Assembly (NCBI RefSeq): GCF_042477335.2 | Contig: NC_091245.1 | Coordinates: forward strand, 29,336,501 to 29,400,500 | DNA: 64,000 nucleotides | DNA from: Ovis canadensis | Taxonomy: Eukaryota > Chordata > Mammalia > Artiodactyla > Bovidae | Direction of reading: 5' to 3' | In this document: positions 11,281-23,415 of the stretch, in pieces | Position numbering within the stretch: position 1 is the stretch's first letter | Layout: each line of letters begins with the position of its first letter | Program-made: the position numbers and the translations under genes | The notes under the pieces: generated by a model | Databases searched by the model: none | Seen by the model: the letters and a program-made list of their open reading frames with translations, nothing else | Told to the model about the DNA's origin: nothing

Positions 11281-11913
11281 ATACCTTCTTACACTCATTA
11301 GGATGGCCAATATCAAAAAAGCAAAATAACAAGTATTGGCAAGAAAATAAACTGGAACCTGGTGCATTGTCAGTGGGGGTGTAAGACAGCACAGCTGCTG
11401 TGGAAAACAGTATGGTGGTCTCTCAAAAAATTAAAACTTGCATCACCTTATAACCCAGCAAGTTTACATCTGGGCATACTGCCAAAAGAATCGGAAGCAG
11501 GGTCTCCAAGAGAGATTTGCACACCCACATTCAAAGCAGCAAGATTCACAACAGCCAAAAGGTAGGAGCAACCCACATGTTCATAGAAGGGTAAATAAAT
11601 AAACAAAGTGCGGCAGATACTGAATAATAGAATATTATTCGACCTTAAAGAAAGATGGAAATTCTACATATGCTACATGGGGGAGCCCTGAGGACACTGA
11701 TTGAAATGAGCAAACACTGTATGATTCCATGTATATGAGGTACTTAGAGTGGTCAAAACCATACAGACAAGAAGCAGAATGGTAGTTGCCAGGAGCTGGT
11801 GGGGAGGGGAGAATGGGGAGGTCTTGTTGAATGGGTAGAGTTTCAGATTTAAAAGATGAAAGGAGAGAGGGCAATGGATGGTGGTGCTGGCTACACAACA
11901 GCGTGAATGTATT
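11281..11913 (+). mobile_element. L1 3' end, second copy, first half
   Basis: ATTAGGATGGCCAATATCAA, GGAAAACAGTATGGTGG and ATTCACAACAGCCAAAAGG mark the end of an L1 ORF2; the 3' UTR continues after an insertion. Confidence 0.82.
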
Positions 11914-12130
11914 CATTTATTTATTTTTTAATCCGAGTATAGTTGCTTTACAGCGTTGTGTTAGTTTCTGCTATACAACAATGTGAATCAGCTCTGTGTG
12001 TATATATCCCTCCATCTTGAACCTCCTTCCTACCGTAACCCTCCATTCCAGGCCTCTAGGTCACCAGCGAGCACAGAGCTGAGCTCCCTATGGATATTTT
12101 TTAAAATGCTTTATTTTTACAGGCTTTGAA
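11914..12130. mobile_element. Interspersed repeat inserted in L1 (family uncertain)
   Basis: GAGTATAGTTGCTTTACAGC and GTGTTAGTTTCTGCTATACA recur in ungulate genomes in L1-linked repeats; the family is not certain from sequence alone. Confidence 0.5.
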
Positions 12131-12280
12131 AATTATTTATTTGGCTGCACAAGGTCTTAGTTGCGATACGAAAACTCTTAGTTGTGGCATGTGGGATCTA
12201 GTTCCCTGACCAAGAATCGAACCCCAGGACCCTGCCCTGGGAGCACGGAGTCTCAGCCACTGGACCACCACAGAAAGTCC
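12131..12280 (-). mobile_element. CHR SINE, antisense
   Basis: TTATTTGGCTGCACAAGGTC, TTCCCTGACCAAGAATCGAA and a closing CACAGAAAGTCCT. Confidence 0.82.
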
Positions 12281-12385
12281 TCAACGATGTGAATGTATTT
12301 AATACCACTGAACTGCACACTCAAAAATGACTAGGATGGTAAGTTTTATGTTATGTGTATTTTACCACAATAAAAAAATTTTTTT
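12281..12385 (+). mobile_element. L1 3' end, second copy, resumed
   Basis: GTGAATGTATT at 12289-12299 repeats 11903-11913, and the L1 tail GTGTATTTTACCACAATAAA follows. Confidence 0.8.
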
Positions 12386-12394
12386 AAGTAAATC

Positions 12395-12800
12395 TGACCT
12401 TGTCAGTATCTTTTCAGTTCCCTGAAAAGGCCCCATTGTTCTCACCATTAAGTTCCAGCTCCACAGTCTGGTACCCAAGGCCGTCTATAATCTGGCTCCC
12501 CACCCACTTCCCAGGCCTCATGTGCTGCTCCTCCCCACATACACTCTATTCCACACACTAGTTACAGTGTGCCGCACCAGCCAGCCATTCTCTCTAATGC
12601 TCTGGGCCCCCGCATACACTATGCCTTCTACCTGGACACTTTCTCCCACTTCTCTAGGCTCACGCTTCATCCTTTAAACCATGCTGAGGAGTCTTTTCTC
12701 TAAGAAGCCTTTTCCCCCCTCCCCCATCCCTGTCCCAGGGCCTCTGAGCCCCCCTCCATCATATGACACTCACGTCACAGTATCATCCATTTATGTGTCC
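12395..12800 (+). mobile_element. L2 LINE 3' region
   Basis: CCAAGGCCGTCTATAATCTG, CCACCCACTTCCCAGGCCTC and TCTCTAAGAAGCCTTTTCCC follow the L2 order. Confidence 0.7.
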
Positions 12801-13299
12801 GTCTTCCCCTGCCTCCCGGACTTTGTGCTGCAGGCAGATCTTTACGAGGTTCTATGCATCTCGGTGTATGAGTCAGCAGAGAAGAAAGGAGGAACATTAG
12901 CGTGGAGATGGCTGAGGCGGTAAGCTCTCAGCCTAGGTATGTGAGTCAGACAAGAACACGAGAAGTAGGGATGAAGGGCAGTATATACAGAGGAGGGAGT
13001 GGTCCTGCCCTGACACTGAGCCCTGGAAGCTTCTTGGAGGCATGGGCATTTGAGAAGGCAGAATTTCTACAGAGATAGAGACCTCCAAGGAGCATGGGTA
13101 AAAGCATGGAGATGGGAACCTGCTTGGCATGGACAAGGAGCGGAGAACAGCCAGTCGTATTAGGGCAGTGATTCCTCATAAATCTTTCAGAGCTGCAGAA
13201 GCCTTACAAATGAAGTTTTGTGAGGACCCAACACACAAGACATACAAGTAGATATGGTCTGGTTGAAGTAGACTTGAGTGGTCTCAAAGCCCAATTCTG

Positions 13300-14970
13300 T
13301 CCAAACCACAGCACATCATCTTCTTGGCCACCACACACATCACCCCCATCGCCACACACACCATGTTACCTCAACCATTACACATACCACCCTCACTAGC
13401 ACACACACCATTACCTCAGCCACCACACACACCATTACCTCAACCACCACACACACCATACTCACCACCATACACATCACCCCACCACTACACACACCAT
13501 TACCTCAACCACCACACATACCATCCCACCACACACACCATTACCTCAACCAGCACACACACCATCCCACCACACACACCATACTCACCACCATACACAT
13601 CACCCCCACCACCACACACACCATTACCTCAACCAGCACACACACCATCCTCACCAGCACACACACCATTACCTCAACCAGCACACACACCATCCCACCA
13701 CACACACCATTACCTCAACCACCACACATACCATCCCACCACACACACCATACTCACCACCATACACATCACCCCCACCACCACACACACCATTACCTCA
13801 ACCAGCACACACACCATCCTCACCAGCACACACACCATTACCTCAACCAGCACACACACCATCCTCACCAGCACACACACCATTACCTCAACCAGCACAC
13901 ACACCATCCCACCACACACACCATTACCTCAACCACCACACATACCATCCCACCACACACACCATACTCACCACCATACACATCACCCCCACCACCACAC
14001 ACACCATTATCTCAACCAGCACACACACCATCCCCACCACACACACCATCCCCACCACAACACACACCATCCCCATCAGCACACACACCATCCCCACCAC
14101 ACACACACCATCCCCACCACACACACACCATCCCCACCACACACACACCATACTCACCACCATACACATCACCCCCACCACCACACACACCATTACCTCA
14201 ACCAGCACACACACCATCCTCACCAGCACACACACCATTACCTCAACCAGCACACACACCATCCCACCACACACACCATCCTCATCAGCACACACACCAT
14301 CCCCACCACTACACACACCATTACCTCAACCACCACACACACCATCCTCATCAGCACACACACCATCCCACCACACACACACCATTACCTCAACCAGCAC
14401 ACACACCATACTCACCACCATACACATCACCCCACCACTACACACACCATTATCTCAACCAGCACACACACCATCCCCACCACCACACACACCATCCCCA
14501 CCACCACACACATCATCCTCATCAGCACACACACCATTGCCTCAACCACCACACGCACCATCCCCACCACCACACACACCATCCCCACCACCACACACAC
14601 CATCCCCACCACCACACACACCATCCCCACCACCACACACAACATCCCCACCACCACACACAACATCCTCACCAGTACACACACCATTACCTCAACCGCC
14701 ACATACACCATCCCCACCACCACACACACCATCCCCACCACCACACACAACATCCCCACCACCACACACACCATCCTCACCAGTACACACACCATTACCT
14801 CAACCGCCACATACACCATCCCCACCACCACACACACCATCCCCACCACCACACACAACATCCCCACCACCACACACAACATCCTCACCAGCACACACAC
14901 CATTTCCTCAACCACTACACACACCATTACCTCAACCACCACACACATCACCCCCACCACACACCATCAT
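13300..14970. repeat. 1.65-kb CA-rich minisatellite (VNTR), units mainly 21 and 24 bp
   Basis: Tandem units such as ACCATCCCCACCACCACAC and ACCATTACCTCAACCAGC recur throughout. A higher-order marker, CATACTCACCACCATACAC, reappears at about 13457, 13579, 13749, 13968, 14150 and 14408. Most units are multiples of three bases and lack stops, giving long spurious open frames of His/Thr/Pro on one strand and Val/Met/Gly/Cys on the other. The minus strand is rich in GG and GGGG runs. Confidence 0.97.
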
Positions 14971-15007
14971 CACAACTATCACATACACAAATACCACCAT
15001 ACACACA

Positions 15008-15012
<5 letters not shown>

Positions 15013-15040
<28 letters not shown>
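15013..15040 (+). repeat. (CA)14 microsatellite
   Basis: Uninterrupted CA dinucleotides just beyond the minisatellite. Confidence 0.95.
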
Positions 15041-15059
15041 TCCCATCACACACATAGCA

Positions 15060-16680
15060 TCTTTCTCTACAGAACATAGTTAGAAAACCAGCAGCACAGT
15101 GGGTAGAGCAATGGATATAAGTATCACTCTGAGAACGATGACAGCTGGTCATCAGGGCCCTGTGGGCAAGGTTGTGGAGCTCCAACTTCATCTTGAGGAC
15201 AATGGGGAGCATTGGAGGGGCCTGGGCAGGAAGATCCCCAGGTAAAATAGAGGGGCCTCCAGTCAGGGCCCAGAAAGACCCTGAAGGACAGAAGGGGGAC
15301 CTACGCCATCCCTCCTGTGCAGGGTAGGTAAGGAGTGTCCCCAGACCAGCATGGCAAGAATTCTCAGGACCTAGAAACTGGAACCAAGTCCAAACCAACA
15401 TTCTTACTCATTTTTGAGCCATGCCCAGACTCTGTGGTCTGTCCAGGTTCTAGATGAACTCAGGGCAATGGCTGGAGGCAGGGAGGCCAGGAGAGGTTAC
15501 CAATGACAGCGTAGTGGCAGTGGGGATGAGAGAGACAGGAACACACTGGAGAGACGGGGACATGCGCAATTGACTGGCTGGATGTGGGAGGTGAGGGAGG
15601 GGAAGGGATCGAAGAGGAGCCCAGGTATCTGTCAGAGTGGCTCACTGAGAGAGTAACGCAGGAGGGGAGGAGGCTCAGGGAACATGATGACTCCCCTGGA
15701 GGCTTGTGTGGCAGTCGTCCTGTGGGGACGAGGACGAGGACTGAACCTAGGAGAGAGGCCTGGATGGAGACCCAGACTGGGAGTCACCAAATACCACGGA
15801 GATGGTAACAAAACTCCCAAGACAGACAAGACTGCCCAAGAGCCTGCTGGGTGAGGGCACAGAAGCCTCCTTAGATCCTTCACACTAAGCTAGTGGAGAT
15901 TGTCTCCACTGCGCTGTGTGTTGCCCCTTTGACACACTCACCCGTCTAGGGGACTGACAAGTCCAATTTGCCCAAGGCTTCCCTGATTTTAGGACTGAAA
16001 GTCTCATGTCCTGGGGAGCCCCTCAGTCCTGGCAAGCCAAGGCAAGCTGGGACAACTGATCACCTCTCACACATACCAGTTTTAAGGATTTGGTCAGTGT
16101 CTGTCTTTCTCAGCAACGGTAATAGGACTTAAGATTAAAAGCAAGGTGAAGGGTGCCAGGAGGATTCGGGGCCATGTCTGGGATGTTGCAGAAAACCTTC
16201 CAGGAGGCGTTTAAAGCCTTTTTTCTACTGGGAAATTGGCACAACCAGGATGCAGTGGCTCAGGCTGGCTCCTTGGTGGTTTCACCTGCCAGATCCCTCA
16301 GACTATGTTTCCCTGTCACATTCCATCCTCCCCAGGGAGGTCATCAGCTTCCCTGGGATGCCGCAGAGCCCACCTTGCGGCCCCACAAGGTGGCGCTGTG
16401 CCCAACGCCAACCCAGACCTCTGCCAGGTGGATGAGCAGAGTGGCCTCCGAAGCATCTGTCCAACCCTCTGGGCTGGCTCCCCTACCCGCCTCAGGCCTC
16501 AGGTCCTTAAGAACTGTCTGGTGGAGGAAGACACCTACAGTGCACACAAGGGCTCTCTCTCACCAGGCATGTACACACTCTCCTGCCCACACAGGCCCCC
16601 CAAAACCCCAAACCCGACATTTCTGGGGGAACAGGCTCAGTAGAACCAGGAGGGACCTCAGGGATCACCACTCCCAGTCC
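15060..16680. other. Unassigned unique sequence
   Basis: No exon, recent repeat or RNA gene recognised. A 187-codon open stretch at 16153-16716 has no family features. Confidence 0.45.
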
Positions 16681-16684
16681 CTTC

Positions 16685-17065
16685 CAGAGTACACACACAT
16701 GCACACACATGCATAGGAGCACCCCTTTACGTGAGCACATGCACGTAGCCACCTCCTGCAGTCAAACACCCCTCCCTTTGCCTTCCTCTCAACCTCCCTT
16801 TCTCCACGACCCCCTCACAGCCCTTTGGTGGGGATCAAAGGAGACACTGGAAGAGACGGGCTTTCATAGAGCCAAGCAGGCCGGGCACACGTGAGAGTGC
16901 AGTGGGCATAATGTTAGACGCACATGTATGTTTCCAAACACACCCGCACATGCAGCCACACACAGCCCCTCACACCTGTGCCCCCAATCGCACTCATTGG
17001 AGCTCCTGTGCGGCTGCACATGTGAAAGCCAGTGCAGGGACGCACGCACGCACACCAAGTCACCT
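16685..17065. repeat. Degenerate CA/GT-rich block
   Basis: Many short CACACAC, CACATGCA and GCACGCACG phrases without a fixed period; it looks like a decayed simple repeat. Confidence 0.5.
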
Positions 17066-17848
17066 GCTATTCAGAACTGCAGGCCTGGTCTGGACACCCC
17101 ACATCCAGCGGGCCCCTTCCTTCCAGGTTCCCTTCACTTTGAGATGGAGCCAGCAAAGAGGACGGGTGTCCAGGCAGGGTTTCCCCAAACCTTCAGACTA
17201 GCCCCTAACCAGCCTCAATCTCAGCTCTGGATGGACAGGTGCTCTTGTGACCTGGCCCCACAGCTAGCCCTAGTTCCAGCTCCTCTCCACTGGCTGCGTG
17301 GCCTCAAGCCAGGCCTTCCCCTCTCTGGTCCCCACTCTGCTCCTTGTAGCTGGATTGTCCTCTGTCAGACCTCAAAGAGGCTTGGGGGTCCCAGTGAGAA
17401 ACTTGGGCAGTGACGGACACGCTGGTCTCGAGGGTCCCACCCACATAAATTGGAACTCCCTTTCCACCTCTGACTCTGGGTGACCATGGGCATCCTGAGG
17501 AACCTTTCCAGGAGTGACGCAGTTAGTAAGGAGTCTGGCACAGGGCCTGCTACACCACAGGCAGACCAGAAGTCTTTACTTCCTTCATGACAGGGAAACA
17601 ACATTTTGTGTTGGGGATTGTATGGACAGGGTCAGTTGTAAAGAAAGCATTTCCACAACCCTGACAGAGCTGGAGATGCCTAAGGACAGGGAGCTGCAAC
17701 AGAGGGGAAGGGAGTGAGAGGCTCAGAGTCCCCCTGACTCCTTCCCAGCCGCCTTCCCTCGGCCTGGCACCAGGCCCTGCCAGGCATAAGTGAACCCAGG
17801 GAGGACTGGGTGCCCAAGAGCATGGGCCTGTGGCCTGGATATCCATGC

Positions 17849-17897
17849 TGTGTGCATCTGTGTGTGCATATGTGTGTGTGTACATGTGTGTGTGCAG
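17849..17897 (+). repeat. Interrupted (TG)n microsatellite
   Basis: Runs of TGTGTGTG broken by CATA and TACA. Confidence 0.85.
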
Positions 17898-17924
17898 GAG
17901 GACATCGCTCCACGTGCCTGAGAA

Positions 17925-18135
17925 AGTAAAAGTGTTAGTCACTCAGTTGTGTCAGACTCTTTGTGACCCCCTGGACTGTAGCCCACCACGCCCCTCTATT
18001 CATGGAATTCTCCAAGCAAGAATACTGGAAAGGGTAGCCATTCCCTTCTCCAGGGGATCTTCCCGACCCAGGAATCAAACCTGGGTCTCCTGCATTACAG
18101 GCAGATTCTTTACCGTCTGAGCCACCAGGGAACAT
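17925..18135 (-). mobile_element. Bov-tA SINE, antisense
   Basis: AAAGTGTTAGTCACTCAGTT to GAGCCACCAGGGAACATGGG, near full length. Confidence 0.93.
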
Positions 18136-18179
18136 GGGCAAACTCTCCCAGATGAGCCTGTGGCTTAGGTTTGATGTCC

Positions 18180-18390
18180 AGAGACACTTCTGGGCTTTGT
18201 GATTTTGCTCCGGTTACTTCACCTCTCTGTGCCTCTGGCTCCTCACGTATAAAACAGATTATAAGAATAATAAAATTTCAAAGCTAGCACAGGCAATGGA
18301 TTAAAGAGAGGATACATGTAGAAAGCAGTTAGCCAAGCACCTGGTAGCACACAGTTGATATTCAAAACCCTGTTGGCTGCTATTTCATAT
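18180..18390 (+). mobile_element. MIR SINE
   Basis: GGTTACTTCACCTCTCTGTG and CACGTATAAAACAGATTATA, then a tail with AGCACCTGGTAGCACACAG. Confidence 0.7.
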
Positions 18391-18659
18391 GCAACCAGCA
18401 CTGTGGGCTCATTCATTTATTCATTTTTATGCATTCACTGACTATATCTCTTTGCCAGCCCAGGCTTGTGCTAGAGGACAAGGACACAGAGATGAACTGG
18501 ATAGGGTCCTTGACCTCCAGAAGCTTCCAGAATGATGGAGGAGACAGATCTGAACGCTGACAACGACAGCAAGGCAGATGTTGACAGAGGCAGCTGGGAG
18601 ACAGAGGAAGGGAGAAAAGGGCCCCTGGGACAGAGGAGAGCCTCCTTCTTGGCCCCACA

Positions 18660-18870
18660 CACCCTGTACACCAGCCCTCTTGGAATACTCTCCGTTTGCG
18701 ACCATCCTCCAGGTTTCCTACCTCCAGGCCTTTGCTCACGCTGCTCCCTCTGCCCAGAAAGCCCTCCTCCCATTCTGCCTGGTGACTGCGGTGCATCTTT
18801 GAAGGACCCAGCCCCAGTGGCACCTCTTCTGTTCCACCCAGACCAAAGGGCTCCTGGCTTTACCCACCAC
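18660..18870 (+). mobile_element. L2 LINE remnant
   Basis: CAGGCCTTTGCTCACGCTGC and CTCTGCCCAGAAAGCCCTCC match the L2 3' pattern. Confidence 0.65.
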
Positions 18871-18954
18871 ACTCATCAGGATCGAGCCGCCTGGTTGGTG
18901 TGGGGTCAGCACGCACAGCCTCCTGCAGTTGCTTGTTTCTAACCTTAGCCCCAT

Positions 18955-19125
18955 CAGTAACTCTCAGGGTGATCTTGAGCACATCACTTTACTTCTCAGG
19001 CCTCAGGTTCCCCCTCTGCAAAATGGGCAACACCTCCTTCTCAGGACAGGTGTGAGGATCAAAGAACAGAATGTTTGGGGAAAGCAGTTTGCAAACTGTA
19101 AAATGCTGGGCACTCATCCAGAGGA
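18955..19125 (+). mobile_element. MIR SINE
   Basis: GATCTTGAGCACATCACTTT and CCTCTGCAAAATGGGCAACA. Confidence 0.7.
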
Positions 19126-20079
19126 GTTTTTATATTCAAACAGCTTCCTTCCCTCTCCTGGGTGTGAGCCAAAAGGTGTGTATACCCCACAGGCTTGGGC
19201 TGTGAATACCTGGAGCTCAGGTGTGGGGCAGTTTCTGTTTGGGGTTTGTTTGTGTTTTAATTCAAAGACAGGGAAACTCCCTCGTCCAGGTGATGCGGGT
19301 GGAGCCTTGTCAACAGAGTGGCCAGGGGAATCCCAGGGGTTGGGGTCCCTGATGGCTACCCATGGTGATCAGGTAGAAACTCACCCCCCAGGAAGGAGGA
19401 AGGGCCATGAGACTGTACTGCAGGGACAGGGTGTCCCTTGGAGTCAGGCAACTTGGGTGTGATTCCTGCTCTCCTGGGTGACCGTAAGCCAATTGCCTTC
19501 TGTCCGGGCTTCAGCTATAAAGCCAGTGCACAGGATTTATGATTTGAGGAGCCTGACATGGCCATCCCAGATCCCCCTGGACTTGGCCCTGCTGTGTGGG
19601 AAGTATCTCGACAGCCAGGCTTTGTCCCCACCTGCGCTTCTGGCCTATCACCTCCACTCTCTGTCACCTCCACCTCCACTCCCACCTGGTGGACTCGGGG
19701 ATCCCCAGTCTTTAATCTCTAGCCATGTCCTGCCTGAAGAGCCCTTCCGCCCCTCCCTCTCTCTCCCTTGCCTGTTCAGTGCCTCTGCATTCCCCAGAGC
19801 CCCACCCAGGTGCCACCACCCCCAGGGGACCCTCCCCACTTCCAGGCAGTGCTGAGGCTCCTCTGCTGGTCCTAGTGCTCACCCGCCTTGTGTCACTGTT
19901 GGTTTAGGAGCAGGCTACCCACACCATTCTTATCGCCTTGTTTCCCCAACACCTATAAGTTCAGGATCAGGTACTCAATGGCATGAATGAATATCCCTGA
20001 AGGGGATATTCTTGGCACAAACATCAGGAAGACCATCTGGGAGATTCCATGTGGTTTTGATTTTGTGGAAAGAGCCCTA

Positions 20080-20265
20080 GAAAGAGCTGAATTCAAGTTC
20101 CCTTTCAACCACTTACTAGCAGGTGGTCTTTGGTAAACTCCTCAGCCTGGCTGAGCCTCAGCTTCCTCATATGTAAAATGGGGTGGTCATGCAGATTAGA
20201 GAGGGTGGGGCACCTGCATGCCTGTGGACTCAGTGAGCGGGAGCAGTTACTGTTATATCTCCATT
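20080..20265 (+). mobile_element. MIR SINE
   Basis: CAACCACTTACTAGCAGGTG and CTTCCTCATATGTAAAATGG in order. Confidence 0.72.
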
Positions 20266-20944
20266 TCTGCAGCAAGACCAAAAGAGATGGTGTCCAGGCT
20301 CTTTGCAGCGTAGCCCCCAGAGCTGGCCAGGCATGCTCAGTGTAGCCCAGGTGAAGCCAGGGTGCTGAGATGGCCAGAGCAGCCTTCCTAGAGCCTGGGT
20401 GGGCTTGGAGGAAGCCAGCAGAGGGCAGTGAGCCCACTGATTTTCTGGGAAGGAGCCAGTCTAGAGCCTCGCTGACTTCAGAGGGGAATGTGGAGTAGCC
20501 CTGGGAGGTCCTAGGCTCAGTTTCTAGGGCAGCTGGGCCTGGCTTCGGGCACCACGCATTCCAGGCCTTCAGGGACGAAATAGCAGGCCAGGGTGGCCAC
20601 GGGTTTCTGGAAGGCTCCACCAGGAGCAGCCTCTGACCAGGTACCCATGATGGGGCAGCAGTTTGTCAGGGCCTCTCTGGGACCTCGGGAATCCTGAATC
20701 ATTTTGCAGCTTCAGGCTGGGGCTGGTCAACACTTACCGCAGTCATGCTCCACACTGGGCACTGTGCCCCGAAGTGCTAGCACTGCCAGACTCTGAAATC
20801 AGACCCCTGATTAGAAGCCTGCTCCACCACTAACTAGTGATTCGACTGTAGGTGGGACACCACCTTCTCTGCCCAAGCTCGTCTCCTGTGAGGCCTAAAC
20901 AAGCGTGTGTAGAACAATTCCTGCTATCAGCATCAGCCTTTTTT

Positions 20945-21115
20945 TTAATGGGAGCTATAAGCTGTGACCTCAAGCAAGTTACTCAACTTCTCAGCACTTT
21001 AATTTCCTCATCTGTGAAATGGGCCTCATAACAGTACTTTTGTCCCACAGCATTATTACGAGGATTAAAGGAACTAGCTTATGGGAAGTGCTCAGATTCT
21101 TAGAACACCAGGCAC
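20945..21115 (+). mobile_element. MIR SINE
   Basis: GACCTCAAGCAAGTTACTCA, CCTCATCTGTGAAATGGGCC and ACGAGGATTAAAGGAACTAG. Confidence 0.8.
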
Positions 21116-21149
21116 AAAGTGTTTAATATCAATATCTGAAATGTATTTT

Positions 21150-21400
21150 GGGGACCTCCCTGGTGGTCCAACGGATAAGAATCTGCCTTGCAATGCAGGG
21201 GACATGGGTTCGATCCCTGATCTGGGAAGATCCCACATGCTTTGAAATAACTAAGCCTGTGTGCTGCAACTACTGAGCCTGGTGAGCTCCGGAGCCCGTG
21301 TACCACAAGGAGAGAGAATCTGTACGAAAGATCCTGCACGATGCAGTAAAGATTCCATGTGCTGCAACTAAGACCCGACGCAGCCAAACAAATATATTTT
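21150..21400 (+). mobile_element. CHR-2-type SINE
   Basis: GGGGACCTCCCTGGTGGTCC, CCTTGCAATGCAGGGGACAT and a late GCAACTAAGACCCGACGCAG before the A/T-rich tail. Confidence 0.92.
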
Positions 21401-22254
21401 TTTTAAGTTCCTTTCTGTCGGCTAAAAAAAAAAAAAAAACCCACACACAGAAAAAAATATTTAAAAATAATAAAATATTTTCTGTTACAGCTACAAATGT
21501 GAGTTACGGTTGTTACCTGATTTTCTTATTGACTCTTCTCATCTGCTCTCCTGTTAAGTCTGGGATCTGCAGACAGATCTAGTTAGTGCCTGGGTTTGAA
21601 TTCTGCCTCCACTGTTTCTTTGAATAAAGAATAATCATAGTTACTGTTTAGAGATTTAAAGAAGAAAGTAAATACAAAAAAAAATCTAGAAAAATGCCTG
21701 GCCTAAACTTCAAAAAAATGCTTCTACTATTATTCCCAATTTACAGATAAAGAAATTGAGATTTGGAGAGGTTAGGGCAGAGCCAAGCTGAGAAACCTAT
21801 TCCTAAGTCCAACTTCTGACACCATCTCTGCCTCACTTCTCTCTGGATCCCAGTGCCTTGGCCCATTTCCGGGCTTGGGGTGGGTGCTGGAGTAGTGTCT
21901 CTTAAGGAGACCCAGAGAACCAAAGGGTCGACAGACCAAGGTTACTTGGCCAGGTAGTGGCAGAAACAGACATGAACTTAGCTCATGAGCTCACTGTGCC
22001 CAACTGGTTTACTCCGAACAGTGTGTGTGGTACCAACAGTTCAAGAGCCTTTCTACACGGTGGGCTGTGTCCCAGGAGAAGGCATCAACAGCTAAGAGTG
22101 ACCACATGGCCCTCTTGGTCCAGTGGGCTTCACTCTGAAGCCAAGGACACAAGGACTGCTTCCATCACTGTCCTGAGAGAAGCAGCTGCCAGCAGCCACC
22201 TCCTGAATGACCGGGGAGGAGGCCCCATGTGGGGTGCATTCCCCTGTTCTTTCA

Positions 22255-22400
22255 GTCCTCACAGTGACCTCGTAAGTAAGGTCTTTCTTGCCCCATTCTG
22301 CACATAAAGAAACTGAGGTTCAGAGAAGTTAAACAACCTGCCCAGGGTTGCATGGAGTCAGAGAAAGGACTGGAAATGGACTCAGGTCTGCCAGACCTAC
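22255..22400 (-). mobile_element. MIR SINE, antisense
   Basis: CACATAAAGAAACTGAGGTT and ACCTGCCCAGGGTTGCATGG. Confidence 0.65.
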
Positions 22401-22404
22401 AGGC

Positions 22405-22970
22405 CAGAAGAGGTGTTTCGAGGATCAGCACAGCCATTTGCAAGGGCTCCCTCATCGATAACATTGGCCCTGCAGGCCCAGGCTGTCTGGAGGAGCCAAA
22501 GCTCTGGGCTGGGGGAAGGCACAGTTCAAGGCCACATGCCAATAGGGAGGGACCTGGGGTCTAAGCCGGCTTTCTCCGCAGACCCTTGCCCTCTGAAAAG
22601 GGGAAATAGTCGGTGAGCAGGAAAGCTGCGCCATGTTTCCCATGCCGACGCTTCCAGGGCTGGGGCGCCCTGGCTAATGGGTATCATTTCAGCCCTTTCA
22701 TTTCTGGAGACACTGCGCTGTCATAAAGACTGTCATTTCCTGTGGCTCACGCAGGATAATCAACGTGCTGGCTGCCCGGAGGGCTGGGAATGGCAGTATC
22801 TGGGCACGTTTGTGAAGACAAAACCATCCTCTCTTTCTCTGCCAGTCCAGTCCTTTCCCAGGTGGGCACAGCCCTCATGTTTGAGGCCATTCGCCTGAGG
22901 TCTCAAGAGGCTCCAGCTCGCTACATTGTCCCCCAGCTCAGCGACACACTGTCTCTCTTAGCCTAGTTTC
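22405..22970. other. Unassigned unique sequence
   Basis: No exon or recent repeat recognised. Confidence 0.4.
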
Positions 22971-22974
22971 AACA

Positions 22975-23165
22975 TAACATCACCAGGTGACCTTGAGCAC
23001 AGCACTTTCCCTCCCCAAACCTCAGTTTCTTCATCCGTAAAATGGAGACAACTATGTCTACCTCACAAGTTGGCTTAAGTGAGATGACATGTCTTAAATC
23101 CCTGCCACGTAGGGTGCTTAAGAATAGTAGCGATGACAGTGACAGTACTGGGGGTGATAGTGATG
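22975..23165 (+). mobile_element. MIR SINE
   Basis: GTGACCTTGAGCACAGCACT and TTTCTTCATCCGTAAAATGG. Confidence 0.75.
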
Positions 23166-23279
23166 CTAGTCACATTTTGGAAATAGGGAAACTGAGGCCA
23201 GAGAAGGAAACAGGCTCCCCCAAGGTCACATTCATAAGTCAATGGTATTAAGTGAGAGTTTTGTTGACTTGGGCTTTGT

Positions 23280-23415
23280 CATGCATTATCTCACTTAATC
23301 CCCCCAGGGGGCTGATGCCGTTGGCGTCACTTTGCAGGTGACAATATTGAGCTAAAAGAGATGGGGTGACCTGCCCAAGGTCACACAGCTAGCAAGTAGT
23401 GGGGCTGAAGTTCAA
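23280..23415 (-). mobile_element. MIR SINE, antisense
   Basis: GCATTATCTCACTTAATCCC and CTGCCCAAGGTCACACAGCT. Confidence 0.75.

Noticed and set aside
13300-14970. CRISPR-like repeat-spacer array
   Set aside because: Units are contiguous with no unique spacers, and the DNA is mammalian.
13278-15083. 601- and 577-codon open frames rich in His, Thr and Pro
   Set aside because: They lie wholly inside a tandem repeat with units of three-fold length and no stops. Overlapping frames on both strands are open for the same reason.
16153-16716. 187-codon plus-strand open frame
   Set aside because: No recognised family, and other frames over the same bases are also open.
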